From an uncultured Opitutaceae bacterium (lineage in GTDB: Bacteria > Verrucomicrobiota > Verrucomicrobiia > Opitutales > Opitutaceae), in the NCBI GenBank assembly GCA_937958045.1, contig CALFXL010000045.1, forward strand, positions 1 through 64,000: a stretch of DNA of 64,000 bases, given 5' to 3'. Within the stretch, counting starts at the first letter, position 1. Each line of letters begins with the position of its first letter. Below, one piece after another: positions 16,553-25,734 of this stretch. The notes beneath the pieces were generated by a model, which was not told the origin of the DNA, searched no databases, and was given only the letters and a program-made list of their open reading frames with translations. The position numbers and the translations under genes are program-made.

Positions 16553-16939
16553 ATGGTCAAAGTCTCAGAAGTTGCTTTTGTTGGTTATCCGGTCACGGAC
16601 GTCCCGCGCGCCCGCGCGTTTTATGAAAATGTTCTCGGTTTGAAGTGCAGCACGGCCTTCGGCGAAGGCTGGATCGAGTACGACATCGGCGCCTGCACGC
16701 TGGCGGTCGTGAAATCCTCCGATTTGTGGAAACCGTCCGCGGATGGTCCGGCAGTGGCATTGGAAGTGGAAGACTTCGATGCGGCGATCGCCACGCTCAA
16801 GGCCGTGGGATCAAAGTTTATTTTGGAGCCGATGGATTCGCCTGTTTGCCGCATCGCCGTCGTGCAAGATCCCGACGGCAATGGCATCGCGATCCATCAA
16901 CGCAAAGCCAACGCCGGCTCCATCGAGCATCCGGCGTGA
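16553..16939 (+). CDS. VOC (glyoxalase-fold) family protein
   Basis: A 128-aa single-module VOC protein with 'VGYPVTDVPRARAFYENVLGL' at the N-terminus and 'VVQDPDGNGIAIHQRK' near the C-terminus, where the family's second metal-ligand strand lies. Function unknown, possibly detoxification of a reactive carbonyl. It is preceded by operator copy 2, so it probably forms one regulon with the VOC gene at 13235 and the WYL regulator. Confidence 0.87.
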   Translation: MVKVSEVAFVGYPVTDVPRARAFYENVLGLKCSTAFGEGWIEYDIGACTLAVVKSSDLWKPSADGPAVALEVEDFDAAIATLKAVGSKFILEPMDSPVCRIAVVQDPDGNGIAIHQRKANAGSIEHPA

Positions 16940-16998
16940 GGCATTTCGCCTCTGTGCGCTGTCGATGAAGCCGGCGCACAGGTCGCGTTTTTTGCGAC

Positions 16999-18213
16999 TC
17001 AAGCGATCTGCGTGCGCGTGGCTGCGCCACCGAAAAGTTCGCGCATTGCGCTCCAGGCTTTCATGAGCCCGGCGTCTTTCACGCCCCCCGCGAAGCCGTA
17101 GATCGTGGCGATGGTTTCTTCGTGCCCGCGATAACGCGGCGGCAGCAGAAACAAGGTGAACGAGCCTTCGCGGATGGTGGAGAAAAACAGTCCTTTGCCG
17201 ATGCACGGTTCGTCGGTCGGCGTCACGACGACGCTGCGCTCGGGCAGTACGAGCCAAGGTTTATACACGAACACGAGACGCCCGTTTTCCGGTTCGTTGA
17301 CGAGACGTCCGTAAGTGCGCACGGGCACACCTTTCACCCGCGCGCCACTAAACAGGCGGTTGCTGGCGGGCTCGGGTTTGAAGCGGCGTTTGCGGAGCGT
17401 GAAAAAGTCCCAGCAAAACACGGTGCCAAACACCATGAGCCGGAACGCCCAGCCGGAGATCAGCCACGCGAGCAAGATCACGACGATGGAGAGAATCGCG
17501 CCGATTTTCGGATCGAGCGTGGCGGTGACGGTGAGCGCGCCAAGCACGCTCGTGCGGGCGGCCTTCAGCGCGGCGTCGATCGCGCCCCACGGACTGAGGA
17601 GGATGAGGACGTTGATCGCGTGCGATGCCATCCACACGACCGCAAACATCGCGAGGCCGAACGGCACCGTGAGGATGTTGAGAAGCCAGCTCAGATCGGC
17701 CGCGCCCCAAGGCATCATGGCGAGTCCTGAGCCGGAAATCGCGGCGACGGCGGTGGCGTCTTGCCCGCCAAACATCCAGGAGTTCACCGCGTTGATGGTG
17801 ATCGGCACGACTGCGCCGGCGGCGACGAGTCCGGAGACTTTGTTTTCCACCGTTTCGAGCACATCGAGCGGTTTCTTAAAACCGGGGGGCACCAGCGCGC
17901 CGAAGGCGTCTTTGGCGGCGCAGAGTCCGACGAGCAAAAACGCCGAGACAAAAAACGCGGGCTTCGCGAACCACGGCAGTCGGGCTTTTTCTTCGGGCGT
18001 GTCGGCTTTGTACCATTGATAAAAACCGAGTCCGCCCGTGCCGAGCAGCGGCGAGATCGCGATTCCGGTGAGCGACGTGACGGTGGCGAGAATGCCGGCG
18101 GCGGGAGAACGATCCGAGGTCGGCGGCGGGGTATCGGTCGTCGCCGCGAGCAAGGGCGACACGATGACGGTCACGAGGACCGCGATCAGCACGAACGGGG
18201 CGAGGCGTTTCAT
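16999..18213 (-). CDS. Unrecognised multi-pass membrane protein
   Basis: 404 aa. It begins with a cleavable-looking signal or first TM (about 6-23), then several hydrophobic segments (about 40-60, 85-105, 130-150, 185-215, 240-280). A soluble, basic C-terminal region (about 290-404) contains 'RLFSGARVKGVPVRTYGRLVNEPENGRL'. I do not recognise the family. The arrangement, membrane part plus a C-terminal beta-rich domain with 'PWLVLPERSVVV', resembles membrane-anchored carriers only in general terms. It lies downstream of a TonB-C gene on the same strand but after a terminator, so is probably separately transcribed. Confidence 0.75.
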   Translation of the reverse strand: MKRLAPFVLIAVLVTVIVSPLLAATTDTPPPTSDRSPAAGILATVTSLTGIAISPLLGTGGLGFYQWYKADTPEEKARLPWFAKPAFFVSAFLLVGLCAAKDAFGALVPPGFKKPLDVLETVENKVSGLVAAGAVVPITINAVNSWMFGGQDATAVAAISGSGLAMMPWGAADLSWLLNILTVPFGLAMFAVVWMASHAINVLILLSPWGAIDAALKAARTSVLGALTVTATLDPKIGAILSIVVILLAWLISGWAFRLMVFGTVFCWDFFTLRKRRFKPEPASNRLFSGARVKGVPVRTYGRLVNEPENGRLVFVYKPWLVLPERSVVVTPTDEPCIGKGLFFSTIREGSFTLFLLPPRYRGHEETIATIYGFAGGVKDAGLMKAWSAMRELFGGAATRTQIA

Positions 18214-18261
18214 CGCCCGTGACGTTACGCCAGACTACGCGCGGAGGGAAGCGCAGACGCG

Positions 18262-18307
18262 GAAAACAAAAGCGCCGTTTTCCGTCGGCAGTGACGAAAA
18301 ACGGCGC
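18262..18307 (-). terminator. Intrinsic terminator of TonB-C gene
   Basis: A long perfect stem (agcgccgtttt / aaaacggcgct, extended by cgtc/gacg with one bulged position) followed on the minus strand by a TTTTGTTTT run. It separates the TonB-C gene from the membrane-protein gene. Confidence 0.9.
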
Positions 18308-18335
18308 TGAGATTAAAACGTGGCTCGCGCGAGGC

Positions 18336-19043
18336 TTACCAGGAAGTCGCGATCTTGGAGGCGTCGTAAGCGACTTTCACTTGGATGCGCGCATCGACGG
18401 GCTGGCCGCCTTTGATAGGCGCCGGATAACGCCAGCGCGAAACCGCGGTCGCGGCCGCGTAGCCGATGTCGTCCGTAGTGGCGGAAACAATACGCGGGAA
18501 AAGCACGCGGCCCGTGCGATCGACGACGATCTCGAGCGTGGCCTCGCCAGATACACCGTCGGTGAGAATCGAATACGGATAACGCACGTCCTGGCGAAGC
18601 GGCGTGAGCTTTCTATCGAGCTGGTTTTCGCTCGCGAGATTCGGGCGGGGCTTGCGGAGCTCGGCGAGGATCTGACGCGCGCGTTCGTCGAGACCTGCGG
18701 TGCTGTTGAAAACATAACGCACGATGGCCGGCGAGATACGCGGCTGACCGTTGATGCGCGGCGGGATAAATTCGTTGGCTTCGATGTCCGCGATCAACGC
18801 CTTCGCGAAAGCGGGATCGGTCGCGTTGGCGACGGAAGCGAGGACGGCGCGACCGGAGTATTCGACGGTGAACTCGACCTCCGCGCGACCTTCGCGGCCC
18901 TCGATCAGCATTTCGTAGGGATAAACGGGAGCGATTGTGCGCACCGATTTCGGCACGATGCGTTCGAGTTCGCCCGATTGAGCGGAGAGCCCGGTGACGA
19001 AGGCCAGGGTGAGAACGGAAGAAACGACGGATACAAATCGCAT
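18336..19043 (-). CDS. Exported protein with two TonB C-terminal-like domains
   Basis: A 235-aa protein with a signal peptide (about 1-21, ending 'GLSAQ') and two repeats of the TonB_C fold: 'YPYEMLIEGREGRAEVEFTVEYSGR' (about residue 40) and 'YPYSILTDGVSGEATLEIVVDRTGRV' (about residue 155). It lacks the proline-rich periplasmic spacer and the TM helix anchor of TonB itself, so it is not a standard energy transducer. Verrucomicrobial genomes hold many such free TonB_C proteins; function unknown. Start at MRFVSVV, which fits the signal peptide better than the longer frame. Confidence 0.82.
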   Translation of the reverse strand: MRFVSVVSSVLTLAFVTGLSAQSGELERIVPKSVRTIAPVYPYEMLIEGREGRAEVEFTVEYSGRAVLASVANATDPAFAKALIADIEANEFIPPRINGQPRISPAIVRYVFNSTAGLDERARQILAELRKPRPNLASENQLDRKLTPLRQDVRYPYSILTDGVSGEATLEIVVDRTGRVLFPRIVSATTDDIGYAAATAVSRWRYPAPIKGGQPVDARIQVKVAYDASKIATSW

Positions 19044-19333
19044 AGGTCGATGGGGAGGTTGAAGCCGGAGAGTCGGCAATGGTTAATCATCGGCGCGTTG
19101 CCGGATTTCTTCATCCGATTTTGGCGTAGTCGGAAGACGGGAGATCTCCGTGAGCTGGAATGGAAACCGGAAGCGCGGATGGCGCCAAGGGCAGGAGGCG
19201 AGGACGATGTTCGCAAGCGCGCACCGCCGCGATGGTGCGTGTTTGATAAAATTTTCGAACATGGCGGGCGCTGCCTATGCGGACTGAGGTGAAGTTTTGC
19301 CATCCGGCAAATGTGCCCTCCATGCTGCGCGCG

Positions 19334-20065
19334 ATGTTGACCAAGGCCGAGATCCAGCGACTGCGCTCCCTGCGCGATAAAAAACACCGCGACGCGGAAG
19401 GTGTGTTTGCGGTCGAAGGCGAAAAAGTCGTGGCAGAGCTGCTCGCGCAGAATTTCCCGTTCGAAGAACTGCTGGCGACGCCGGCGTGGCAGGGCGAACA
19501 TCCGCGCGTGCGTCGAATCTCCGAAGCGGAGATGAGCCGGATCAGTCATTTCCCGACGCCTTCGACAGTTTTTCTCGTGGCGCGCATCGAACGCGCGCAG
19601 CTCGCGAAGGACGAACTGAATCAAGGTTTCACGCTCGCACTCGATGGCGTGCAAGACGCGGGCAACGTCGGCACGCTGCTGCGCATCGCGGACTGGTTCG
19701 CTTTCGATCGCGTGCTTTGTTCGCCCGAATGCGCGGATGTTTTTGGACAGAAAGTGATCCACGCGAGCATGGGCTCGTTTAGTCGCGTAAAAATTGTTTC
19801 CGCGCCGCTGGCGCCGGCGCTGTCTGGCTTGCGCGTACCGGTGCTCGGTTGCGATCTCGCGGGTCGCGATGTGCATACGCTGCCGCGACTCGACGCGGCG
19901 GTGGTGGTGATTGGCAGTGAAGGCCGCGGGTTGTCGCCTGCGGTGAAGGCAACGATCACCGAAACGGTGACGATCCCGCGCTTCGGGGGCGCGGAGTCGC
20001 TCAATGCCGGCGTGGCCGCCGCGATCGTGTGCGACAATATCCGCCGGCTTTCGCTCGCGCTGTGA
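19334..20065 (+). CDS. TrmH/SpoU family RNA 2'-O-methyltransferase
   Basis: About 243 aa. The N-terminal substrate-binding domain begins 'LTKAEIQRLRSLRDKKHRDAEGVF' and leads into a SPOUT catalytic domain with the knot motifs 'LDGVQDAGNVGTLLRIADWF', 'VVIGSEGRGLSP' and 'IPRFGGAESLNAGVAAAIV'. These match SAM-dependent 2'-O-ribose methylation of rRNA or tRNA (RlmB/TsnR branch); the exact site cannot be assigned. The start is taken at MLTKAE; MLRAM or an upstream ATG at 19277 is possible. It overlaps no gene and precedes the M32 peptidase by 26 bases. Confidence 0.88.
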   Translation: MLTKAEIQRLRSLRDKKHRDAEGVFAVEGEKVVAELLAQNFPFEELLATPAWQGEHPRVRRISEAEMSRISHFPTPSTVFLVARIERAQLAKDELNQGFTLALDGVQDAGNVGTLLRIADWFAFDRVLCSPECADVFGQKVIHASMGSFSRVKIVSAPLAPALSGLRVPVLGCDLAGRDVHTLPRLDAAVVVIGSEGRGLSPAVKATITETVTIPRFGGAESLNAGVAAAIVCDNIRRLSLAL

Positions 20066-20091
20066 TGGGCGGCGTTTCACATATCCATTTT

Positions 20092-21591
20092 ATGAATACA
20101 TCCGACGCATTTCGCGAACTCGATAGCCGTCTGCGACGCGGCCAGTTGCTGGACTCCGTCAGCCAGCTGCTGGCATGGGACGAGCAGGTGAATCTGCCGT
20201 CCGGCGCCGCGGCGCAACGCGCGGCACAACACGCGGCCATCGCCGGCACGATTCACGAAAACATGAGCGATCCGCGCGTCGGGGAGTTGCTCGCATGGCT
20301 TGAAGGCCGCGCGAGCGAGCTCAGCGACGATCAGCGCATCGTGCTGCATTGGGCGCGTCGCGATTACGATCGCGCGACGAAGCTGCCGTCGGAGTTCGTC
20401 CGCGAAAAGGCGGAGCAGGGGAGCCGCGGCTATCACGCCTGGGCCGATGCGAAGAAGCGCGCGGACTTTTCGAGCTACGCGCCGTTTCTGGCGAAGAACC
20501 TGGAACTCGCGAAGCGCGAAGCCGCGTATTTGAATTTTGGAGACGCGCCGTACGACTACATGATCGACAAACATGATCCCGGCATGAACGCCGCGGTGAT
20601 CGGGCGTTTGTTCGATGAACTCAAAGCCGGGCTCGTGCCGTTCGTGCGCGAGATCGTGCAATCGCCGGTGAAGACGCGGGGAGATTTGCTGCGGGGTTTT
20701 CCGGTGGAAAAACAGCGCTCGTTTCTGCGCACGGTCACGGAAAAGATCGGTTTCGATTATGCCCGCGGACGCATCGATGTTTCGCTGCATCCCTTCTGCT
20801 CGGGCACGGGTGAAGACATTCGCATGACGACGCGTTTCGACGAGAATCATCCGCTCGATTCGCTCTTCAGCGCGATTCATGAAACGGGCCACGGACTCTA
20901 CGAACAAGGCCTCGCGGCGGATCAACATCACACCGCGCTCGGCCAGGCGGCCGGCATGGGCGTGCACGAAGCGCAGAGCCGTTTGTGGGAAAACCAAGTC
21001 GCGCGCAGTCGCGGCTTCTGGCGTTTCTTCGAACCGGCTTTCCGCGAAACGTTCGCGGGGCGTCTCGACGCGGTTTCTTCGGATGAACTTTATCTCGCGA
21101 TCAACGCCGTCGAACCGACGCTGATCCGCGTCGATGCCGATGAAGTGACGTACAACCTGCATATCGTGCTGCGGTTCGAGTTGGAGAAAAAACTCTTCTC
21201 GGGCGAACTCGCGGTGGCGGATTTGCCGCAGGCGTGGCGCGAAGCGTCGCAGGAGTTGCTCGGTCTCACGCCGTCGAACGATCGCGAAGGTGTGCTGCAA
21301 GACGTGCACTGGAGCGATGGCTCGTTTGGTTATTTCCCGAGTTACTGCCTCGGCAACATGATGGCGGCGCAACTCTGGTATCGTGCGCTCGCGCTGCGTC
21401 CGCAGCTCGAAGAGGATTTTGCGCGCGGCGATTTCAGCTGGTTGCTCAACTGGCTGCGTGAGACGATCCATGCGCGCGGCAAGCGACTCGATGCGCTCGC
21501 ATTGATGCGCGAAGCGACGGGCGAGGAGTTGAGTCCGCGTTATCTGCTGCGCTATCTGCGCGAACGCTACGGACCGCTTTATCTGCGTTAA
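20092..21591 (+). CDS. M32 metallocarboxypeptidase
   Basis: A 499-aa all-helical cytoplasmic enzyme of the Thermus aquaticus carboxypeptidase (Taq) family, usual length about 500. The zinc site is His263-Glu264-x-x-His267 ('HETGH'), with the third ligand Glu293 in 'GVHEAQSRLWEN'. Family motifs 'DIRMTTRF' (substrate binding) and 'PTLIRVDADEVTYNLHI' are intact. It removes C-terminal residues from peptides, probably in peptide recycling. Start at MNTSDAF. A terminator overlaps the stop. Confidence 0.95.
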   Translation: MNTSDAFRELDSRLRRGQLLDSVSQLLAWDEQVNLPSGAAAQRAAQHAAIAGTIHENMSDPRVGELLAWLEGRASELSDDQRIVLHWARRDYDRATKLPSEFVREKAEQGSRGYHAWADAKKRADFSSYAPFLAKNLELAKREAAYLNFGDAPYDYMIDKHDPGMNAAVIGRLFDELKAGLVPFVREIVQSPVKTRGDLLRGFPVEKQRSFLRTVTEKIGFDYARGRIDVSLHPFCSGTGEDIRMTTRFDENHPLDSLFSAIHETGHGLYEQGLAADQHHTALGQAAGMGVHEAQSRLWENQVARSRGFWRFFEPAFRETFAGRLDAVSSDELYLAINAVEPTLIRVDADEVTYNLHIVLRFELEKKLFSGELAVADLPQAWREASQELLGLTPSNDREGVLQDVHWSDGSFGYFPSYCLGNMMAAQLWYRALALRPQLEEDFARGDFSWLLNWLRETIHARGKRLDALALMREATGEELSPRYLLRYLRERYGPLYLR

Positions 21592-21629
21592 GCGCCGGAC
21601 GCGGTTTGCGTTTTTCGTCAGGCGCTTTT
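21590..21629 (+). terminator. Terminator overlapping the M32 stop codon
   Basis: Stem aagcgcc/ggcgctt extended by gacg/cgtc around one mismatch, then four T. It ends about 11 bases before the next start codon, an unusually tight arrangement. Confidence 0.55.
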
Positions 21630-21639
21630 CCACTGCGGC

Positions 21640-22515
21640 ATGCCCGGCCCGATCATTTGTTTTGGCGAGATCCTGTGGGACGTGCTTCCGCACGGACGTT
21701 TTCTCGGCGGAGCCCCGCTCAACGTCGCGTATCATCTGCGTCGTCTCGGAAACAATGTGCGCTTGGTCTCGGCGCTGGGCCGCGATGCGTGGGGGGATGA
21801 AGCGTGTGAACGGGTGCGTGCCGCGGGCTTGGACACGAGCGCGATCGGTCGCGTCGATCTGCCGACGGGCGCGGTCGACGTGACTTTGGACGCTGCGGGG
21901 CAGGCGAGTTACCAGATTCGGGAAAACGTCGCTTGGGACGCGATCACGGCTCGCCCGCAAGCGGGCGAGCCGGCGCCGGAAGCGCTGGTGTTTGGATCGC
22001 TGGCTTTGCGCGGAAAAGCGAACCGCGAGTGCCTGAGCCTCTGGTTGGAAGCGCGACCACGCGTGCGCCTTTGCGATCTGAATTTGCGGCCGCCATTCGA
22101 CGACGTAAGCGCGCTCGATCCGTGGGTCCGCGGCAGCACGATCTTGAAAGTCAACGAAGACGAAGCGCGACGATTGTCGCCGCAAGATCTCGCGAGTGCC
22201 GGTCCGGAAAAGCACGCGCTATATTTGTCGGAGCAGTACGACTGCGCGACTGTCTGCGTGACGCTCGGCGCGGCGGGCGCGCTTGTGTGGTCGAACGGCG
22301 ACGTGGTGCGGGTTCCCTCGCCCTCGGTGATCGTGCGCGACACGATCGGCGCAGGCGATGCGTTTACGGCGGCGCTGCTCGACGGCGTGTTGCGCGACGA
22401 TGGACGCGATTGGGAGAAACGGCTGCGGCGCGCGTGTGCGTTGGGTGCTTTTGTGGCGAGTCGCGATGGTGCGCAGCCGGCATACGATCCGGCGGACGTG
22501 CCGGGATTCGCGTGA
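21640..22515 (+). CDS. PfkB family carbohydrate kinase (fructokinase-like)
   Basis: A 291-aa ribokinase-fold enzyme. The N-terminal signature 'CFGEILWDVLP' and 'GGAPLNVAYHLRRLG' contact sugar. The C-terminal signature 'DTIGAGDAF' holds the catalytic base Asp240 and anion hole. The closest style is bacterial fructokinases, ATP-dependent phosphorylation of a ketose or related sugar. No sugar transporter is adjacent; it runs in the same direction as tatD. Confidence 0.9.
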   Translation: MPGPIICFGEILWDVLPHGRFLGGAPLNVAYHLRRLGNNVRLVSALGRDAWGDEACERVRAAGLDTSAIGRVDLPTGAVDVTLDAAGQASYQIRENVAWDAITARPQAGEPAPEALVFGSLALRGKANRECLSLWLEARPRVRLCDLNLRPPFDDVSALDPWVRGSTILKVNEDEARRLSPQDLASAGPEKHALYLSEQYDCATVCVTLGAAGALVWSNGDVVRVPSPSVIVRDTIGAGDAFTAALLDGVLRDDGRDWEKRLRRACALGAFVASRDGAQPAYDPADVPGFA

Positions 22516-22564
22516 GAAAATTTGGCTGGCGTCGATCCGAGCGGACGCGGTGGATTGCGAGCGT

Positions 22565-23383
22565 ATGGGTTTGATCGATACGCATGTGCATCTCGAGTCG
22601 TTTGCGCGCAAAGGCGTGCTGGCGGAAACGCTGGCGCGCGCGAAAGCGGCGGATGTGGAAGCGATGATCACGATCGGGACATCGCCGGACGACTGGGAAC
22701 TCTATCGCCGACTCTCGGCGGAGAATCCCGGCTCAGTCTATTTCACGGTCGGGTTGCATCCGTGCTCCGTGGAGGAGAATTGGGCGGAGGCCGTGGCGCA
22801 GATCGAGTTGTTTTGGAGCCAGTACTCCGAGCCGCCGCCGGTGGGACTCGGTGAGTGCGGGCTCGATCGTTTTCATCTGCCGAAGGACAACCCGGAAGCG
22901 GCGGAACGAATCTTTCGCTGGCAGCGCGCGGCGTTTGCGGCGCAGCTGGTGATCGCGGCGAAATTGCGTTGTCCGCTGATTGTGCATTCGCGCGGAGCAT
23001 TTCGCGAATGCGTCGAGATGATCGACGCGAGCGGCGTGGATTGGCGGAAGGTGGTTTTCCACTGCTTTTCGGAAGGCGCTGCGGAAATGGAAGAGCTCAA
23101 GCGTCGCGGTGGCTACGGCTCGTTCACCGGAATCCTCACGTACAAGTCCGCCGAGAATGTTCGCGACGCGGCGAAACACCAGGGGCTCGATCGATTGATG
23201 TTGGAGACCGACGCGCCGTATCTCACGCCGATGCCGCATCGCGGCAAACCCAATGAGCCGGGCTATGTGCGACACACGGCGGAGTATGCGGCGGAAGTGT
23301 TTGGTGTTTCTTACGACGAACTTGCGCGCCGCACGACGGAGAACGCGCGACGCTTTTTCGCGCTACCGAACCCGGCAGTGTGA
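22565..23383 (+). CDS. tatD: TatD family metal-dependent hydrolase
   Basis: A 272-aa TIM-barrel protein. The metal site begins His7-x-His9 in 'DTHVHLE'; further ligands are Glu in 'GLGECGLD', His in 'LIVHSRGAF', His in 'FHCFSEG' and Asp in 'LETDAPYL'. It matches TatD/YcfH 3'-5' DNA exonucleases or D-tyrosyl hydrolase-type relatives. Start at MGLIDTH, the conserved beginning. Confidence 0.92.
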   Translation: MGLIDTHVHLESFARKGVLAETLARAKAADVEAMITIGTSPDDWELYRRLSAENPGSVYFTVGLHPCSVEENWAEAVAQIELFWSQYSEPPPVGLGECGLDRFHLPKDNPEAAERIFRWQRAAFAAQLVIAAKLRCPLIVHSRGAFRECVEMIDASGVDWRKVVFHCFSEGAAEMEELKRRGGYGSFTGILTYKSAENVRDAAKHQGLDRLMLETDAPYLTPMPHRGKPNEPGYVRHTAEYAAEVFGVSYDELARRTTENARRFFALPNPAV

Positions 23384-23473
23384 GAATTTGCTCACGTGCC
23401 CTGTCGAGCAACCGGACGGGCCGGTTGAAAAAAGTTGAGGGGATGCAGATCGTAAGGCCGTATTATGCGCGAT

Positions 23474-23498
23474 AACCGGCCGCATTGGCCGGGTTTCT
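23474..23498 (+). terminator. Intrinsic terminator after tatD
   Basis: Stem aaccggcc/ggccgg(g)tt with loop gcatt and a short T-rich end. It isolates the next small gene from tatD. Confidence 0.6.
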
Positions 23499-23524
23499 TA
23501 AACCCAAAATCGTCAACGATACTT

Positions 23525-23671
23525 ATGAAGTTCCTCCGACTCCTCCTTACCCTCGGCTTTGCCTCGATGTTGTTCGCCGGCGCAGCTCAGGCGGGCGAAG
23601 GCAAATCCTGTTCTGAGTGCTCCAAGAAGAGCCAGTGCGACGGCGGCAAAAAAGAAGACAAGAAGCCCTGA
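23525..23671 (+). CDS. Small secreted Cys/Lys-rich protein, unknown
   Basis: 48 aa. Signal peptide about 1-23 ('LLLTLGFASMLFAGAAQA'), leaving a mature peptide of about 25 aa with three cysteines (CSEC-x5-C) and a Lys/Asp/Glu tail. It has its own terminators on both sides, so it is probably monocistronic and may be strongly expressed. Similar tiny exported Cys peptides are common but uncharacterised; metal binding or disulfide exchange are guesses. Start at MKFLRLL. Confidence 0.65.
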   Translation: MKFLRLLLTLGFASMLFAGAAQAGEGKSCSECSKKSQCDGGKKEDKKP

Positions 23672-23705
23672 CGTACCCCGGCATTGGCCGGATCCCAGCT
23701 GCACG

Positions 23706-23733
23706 AGCCGCGTTTCCCCACGCGGCTTTTTTA
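23706..23733 (+). terminator. Intrinsic terminator after small secreted protein
   Basis: Stem agccgcg/cgcggct, 8-base loop, six T. Strong and correctly placed 34 bases after the stop. Confidence 0.88.
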
Positions 23734-23824
23734 TTGGGCGGGTCGATGCGGTTGCGGCCGGTCTGAGAAAAATCGTGCGGCGCTTCTTTTCTTTGGGCGC
23801 GTGGCTGCATTAATGGCGGGCGTC

Positions 23825-25189
23825 ATGAGTGCCGCTGAACAATCGGATCTTTTTGGAGACGCTTTTGCTCCTGCTCCTCGCACACAGTCGGGGGCAGCGG
23901 CGCCGCTGCCGGCGCATCAGCCGTTGGCGGCGCGGATGCGGCCGCGTACGTTGAGCGAGATCGTGGGCCAAGAGCACCTGACGGAGGAAGGCGCTTTGTT
24001 GCCACGTCTGATAGCGACGAATCGCTTCGGTTCGCTCGTGTTTTATGGGCCGCCCGGATGCGGAAAAACGAGTTTCGCGGAAGTCATCGCACGGGAGACG
24101 AAGAGCCGCTTCGTACGCGTCAACGCGGTGATGTCGAACGTCGCCGAGTTGCGCGAAATTTTAGCCAACGCACGGCGCACCAGCGCGCAGGGACCGACCT
24201 TGTTGTTCATCGACGAGCTGCATCGCTTCAATAAATCGCAACAGGATCTGTTGCTGCCCGATGTCGAGGAAGGACATGTGCGTTTGATCGGCGCGACGAC
24301 GCATAATCCCGGTTTCTATGTGAATCCGCCGCTGTTGAGTCGGAGTCATCTTTTTCGATTGGAGCCGCTGTCGACGTCGGCGGTGGCGGGTGTGTTGAAG
24401 CGCGCCTTGAGCGATTCGGAGCGCGGACTTGGCGCGCGCGGTTGTACGGCGGACGATGCGGTGTTGGCCGATCTCGCAGTGTTGTGCGACGGCGATCTGC
24501 GGCGCGCGCTCAACTCGCTCGAAGTGATTGTGCTGAGCTTGCCGGAGAGGTCCGAGATAACCGCAAGGGAACTCGAGGCTTTCGCGCGCGAACGACGCAT
24601 CCGTTACGACGCGGATGAAGACGAGCATTACGACACGATCTCGGCATTCATCAAAAGCTGTCGCGGCTCCGACCCGGATGCGGCGATGTATTGGCTGGCC
24701 AAGATGCTCGCGGGCGGCGAGGACCCGCGCTTTATCGCGCGGCGTCTCGTGATTTTGGCGTCGGAGGATGTCGGCCTCGCCGATGCGCTGGCGCTGCCGC
24801 TGGCGGTGGCTGCGCATCAAGCGTGTGAGTTTGTCGGTCTGCCGGAAGCCGAATACGCGCTGGCGCATGCGACGCTGCACATCGCGTGCGCGCAAAAAAG
24901 CAACTCGATCACGCTAGCCCTCGCCGCGGCCAAACAAGCTGTATCCACACAGCCAATACAAGCGGTGCCGACGGCGTTGCGCGATAAAGGCGGCCAAGCC
25001 AGCAAGCGCGCCGGACACGGGAAAGGCTATCGTTATTCGCACGATTATCCCGAGAATATTTCGGGACAGGATTACCTCGAGAAACCGCTCACGCTCTACA
25101 CGCCGAAAACACTCGGGCCCGAGGCGAAGATCGCCGAGCGGCTCGCGCGTTGGAAGGAGCTTAAGGCGAGGCTGCAGGGCCGCGCGTAG
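23825..25189 (+). CDS. rarA: Replication-associated recombination protein RarA (MgsA)
   Basis: A 454-aa AAA+ ATPase. After a short N-terminal tail beginning MSAAEQSDLF, the clamp-loader-like core has 'RPRTLSEIVGQEHL', Walker A 'GPPGCGKT', Walker B 'LLFIDELHRFN' and sensor 1 'GATTHNP'. The C-terminal tetramerisation region includes 'DPDAAMYWLAKMLAGGEDPRFI' and 'YRYSHDYPENISGQDYLE', both characteristic of RarA. It works at stalled replication forks. ATG at 23813 is an alternative start. Confidence 0.95.
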   Translation: MSAAEQSDLFGDAFAPAPRTQSGAAAPLPAHQPLAARMRPRTLSEIVGQEHLTEEGALLPRLIATNRFGSLVFYGPPGCGKTSFAEVIARETKSRFVRVNAVMSNVAELREILANARRTSAQGPTLLFIDELHRFNKSQQDLLLPDVEEGHVRLIGATTHNPGFYVNPPLLSRSHLFRLEPLSTSAVAGVLKRALSDSERGLGARGCTADDAVLADLAVLCDGDLRRALNSLEVIVLSLPERSEITARELEAFARERRIRYDADEDEHYDTISAFIKSCRGSDPDAAMYWLAKMLAGGEDPRFIARRLVILASEDVGLADALALPLAVAAHQACEFVGLPEAEYALAHATLHIACAQKSNSITLALAAAKQAVSTQPIQAVPTALRDKGGQASKRAGHGKGYRYSHDYPENISGQDYLEKPLTLYTPKTLGPEAKIAERLARWKELKARLQGRA

Positions 25190-25290
25190 TGGTTCGATTT
25201 CCTTTCAGCCGACTTCGGCAACTCGTCGTTTTACTGAGGCTTAACAGAAAGCCGCTTGCGGGGACTTTGCCCGGCACTAGCTTGGGGCGC

Positions 25291-25734
25291 ATGAAGATAC
25301 ACCCCGCCTTGGGCAAGTCATTGCTGATGGCTGCTTCTGTTGGAATGATCGTTCCGGTGCTCGCACGCCCCGCGCGAGCAAACATGGTCGCTCAAGAAGC
25401 GGCCGGAGAAGAAGAGGAGATCGTGCTCCCGGGATCGGTGATCAAACGCAAGAACGGCGGTTATCTGTCGCTCACGGTGGAGGGGAATTTTTTCAAACTC
25501 TCGTTCTACGACGAGAAGAAGAAGCCGGCCTCCGCCGACGCGGTGCGCGCGACGACTCGTTGGAAGCCGGTGAACACATCCGGCGAAGAACGTTCGGTGC
25601 TCAATCCTGAGGGTGACGGCTCGTTGCGCGGCAACGTGATCGTGCGTCCGCCGTTTGTTTTCAAAGTTTACCTGACGTTGATCGGCGAAGACGGCAAAGC
25701 CATCGAATCGCACGTGGTGGACTTCCGCGGATAA
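25291..25734 (+). CDS. Hypothetical exported protein
   Basis: 147 aa with a signal-like N-terminus (about 8-31, 'SLLMAASVGMIVPVLARPARA'). The mature part is charged, with a beta-rich core ('GGYLSLTVEGNFFKLSFYDE' and 'PFVFKVYLTLIGEDGKA'). I do not recognise a family. Start at MKIHPALG, consistent with the signal peptide; the frame is open upstream. It is convergent with the transglutaminase gene. Confidence 0.7.
   Translation: MKIHPALGKSLLMAASVGMIVPVLARPARANMVAQEAAGEEEEIVLPGSVIKRKNGGYLSLTVEGNFFKLSFYDEKKKPASADAVRATTRWKPVNTSGEERSVLNPEGDGSLRGNVIVRPPFVFKVYLTLIGEDGKAIESHVVDFRG

Noticed and set aside
20077..22215. Long minus-strand frame over M32 peptidase and PfkB kinase
   Set aside because: Arg-rich composition with no family motif, antisense to two well-supported enzymes.
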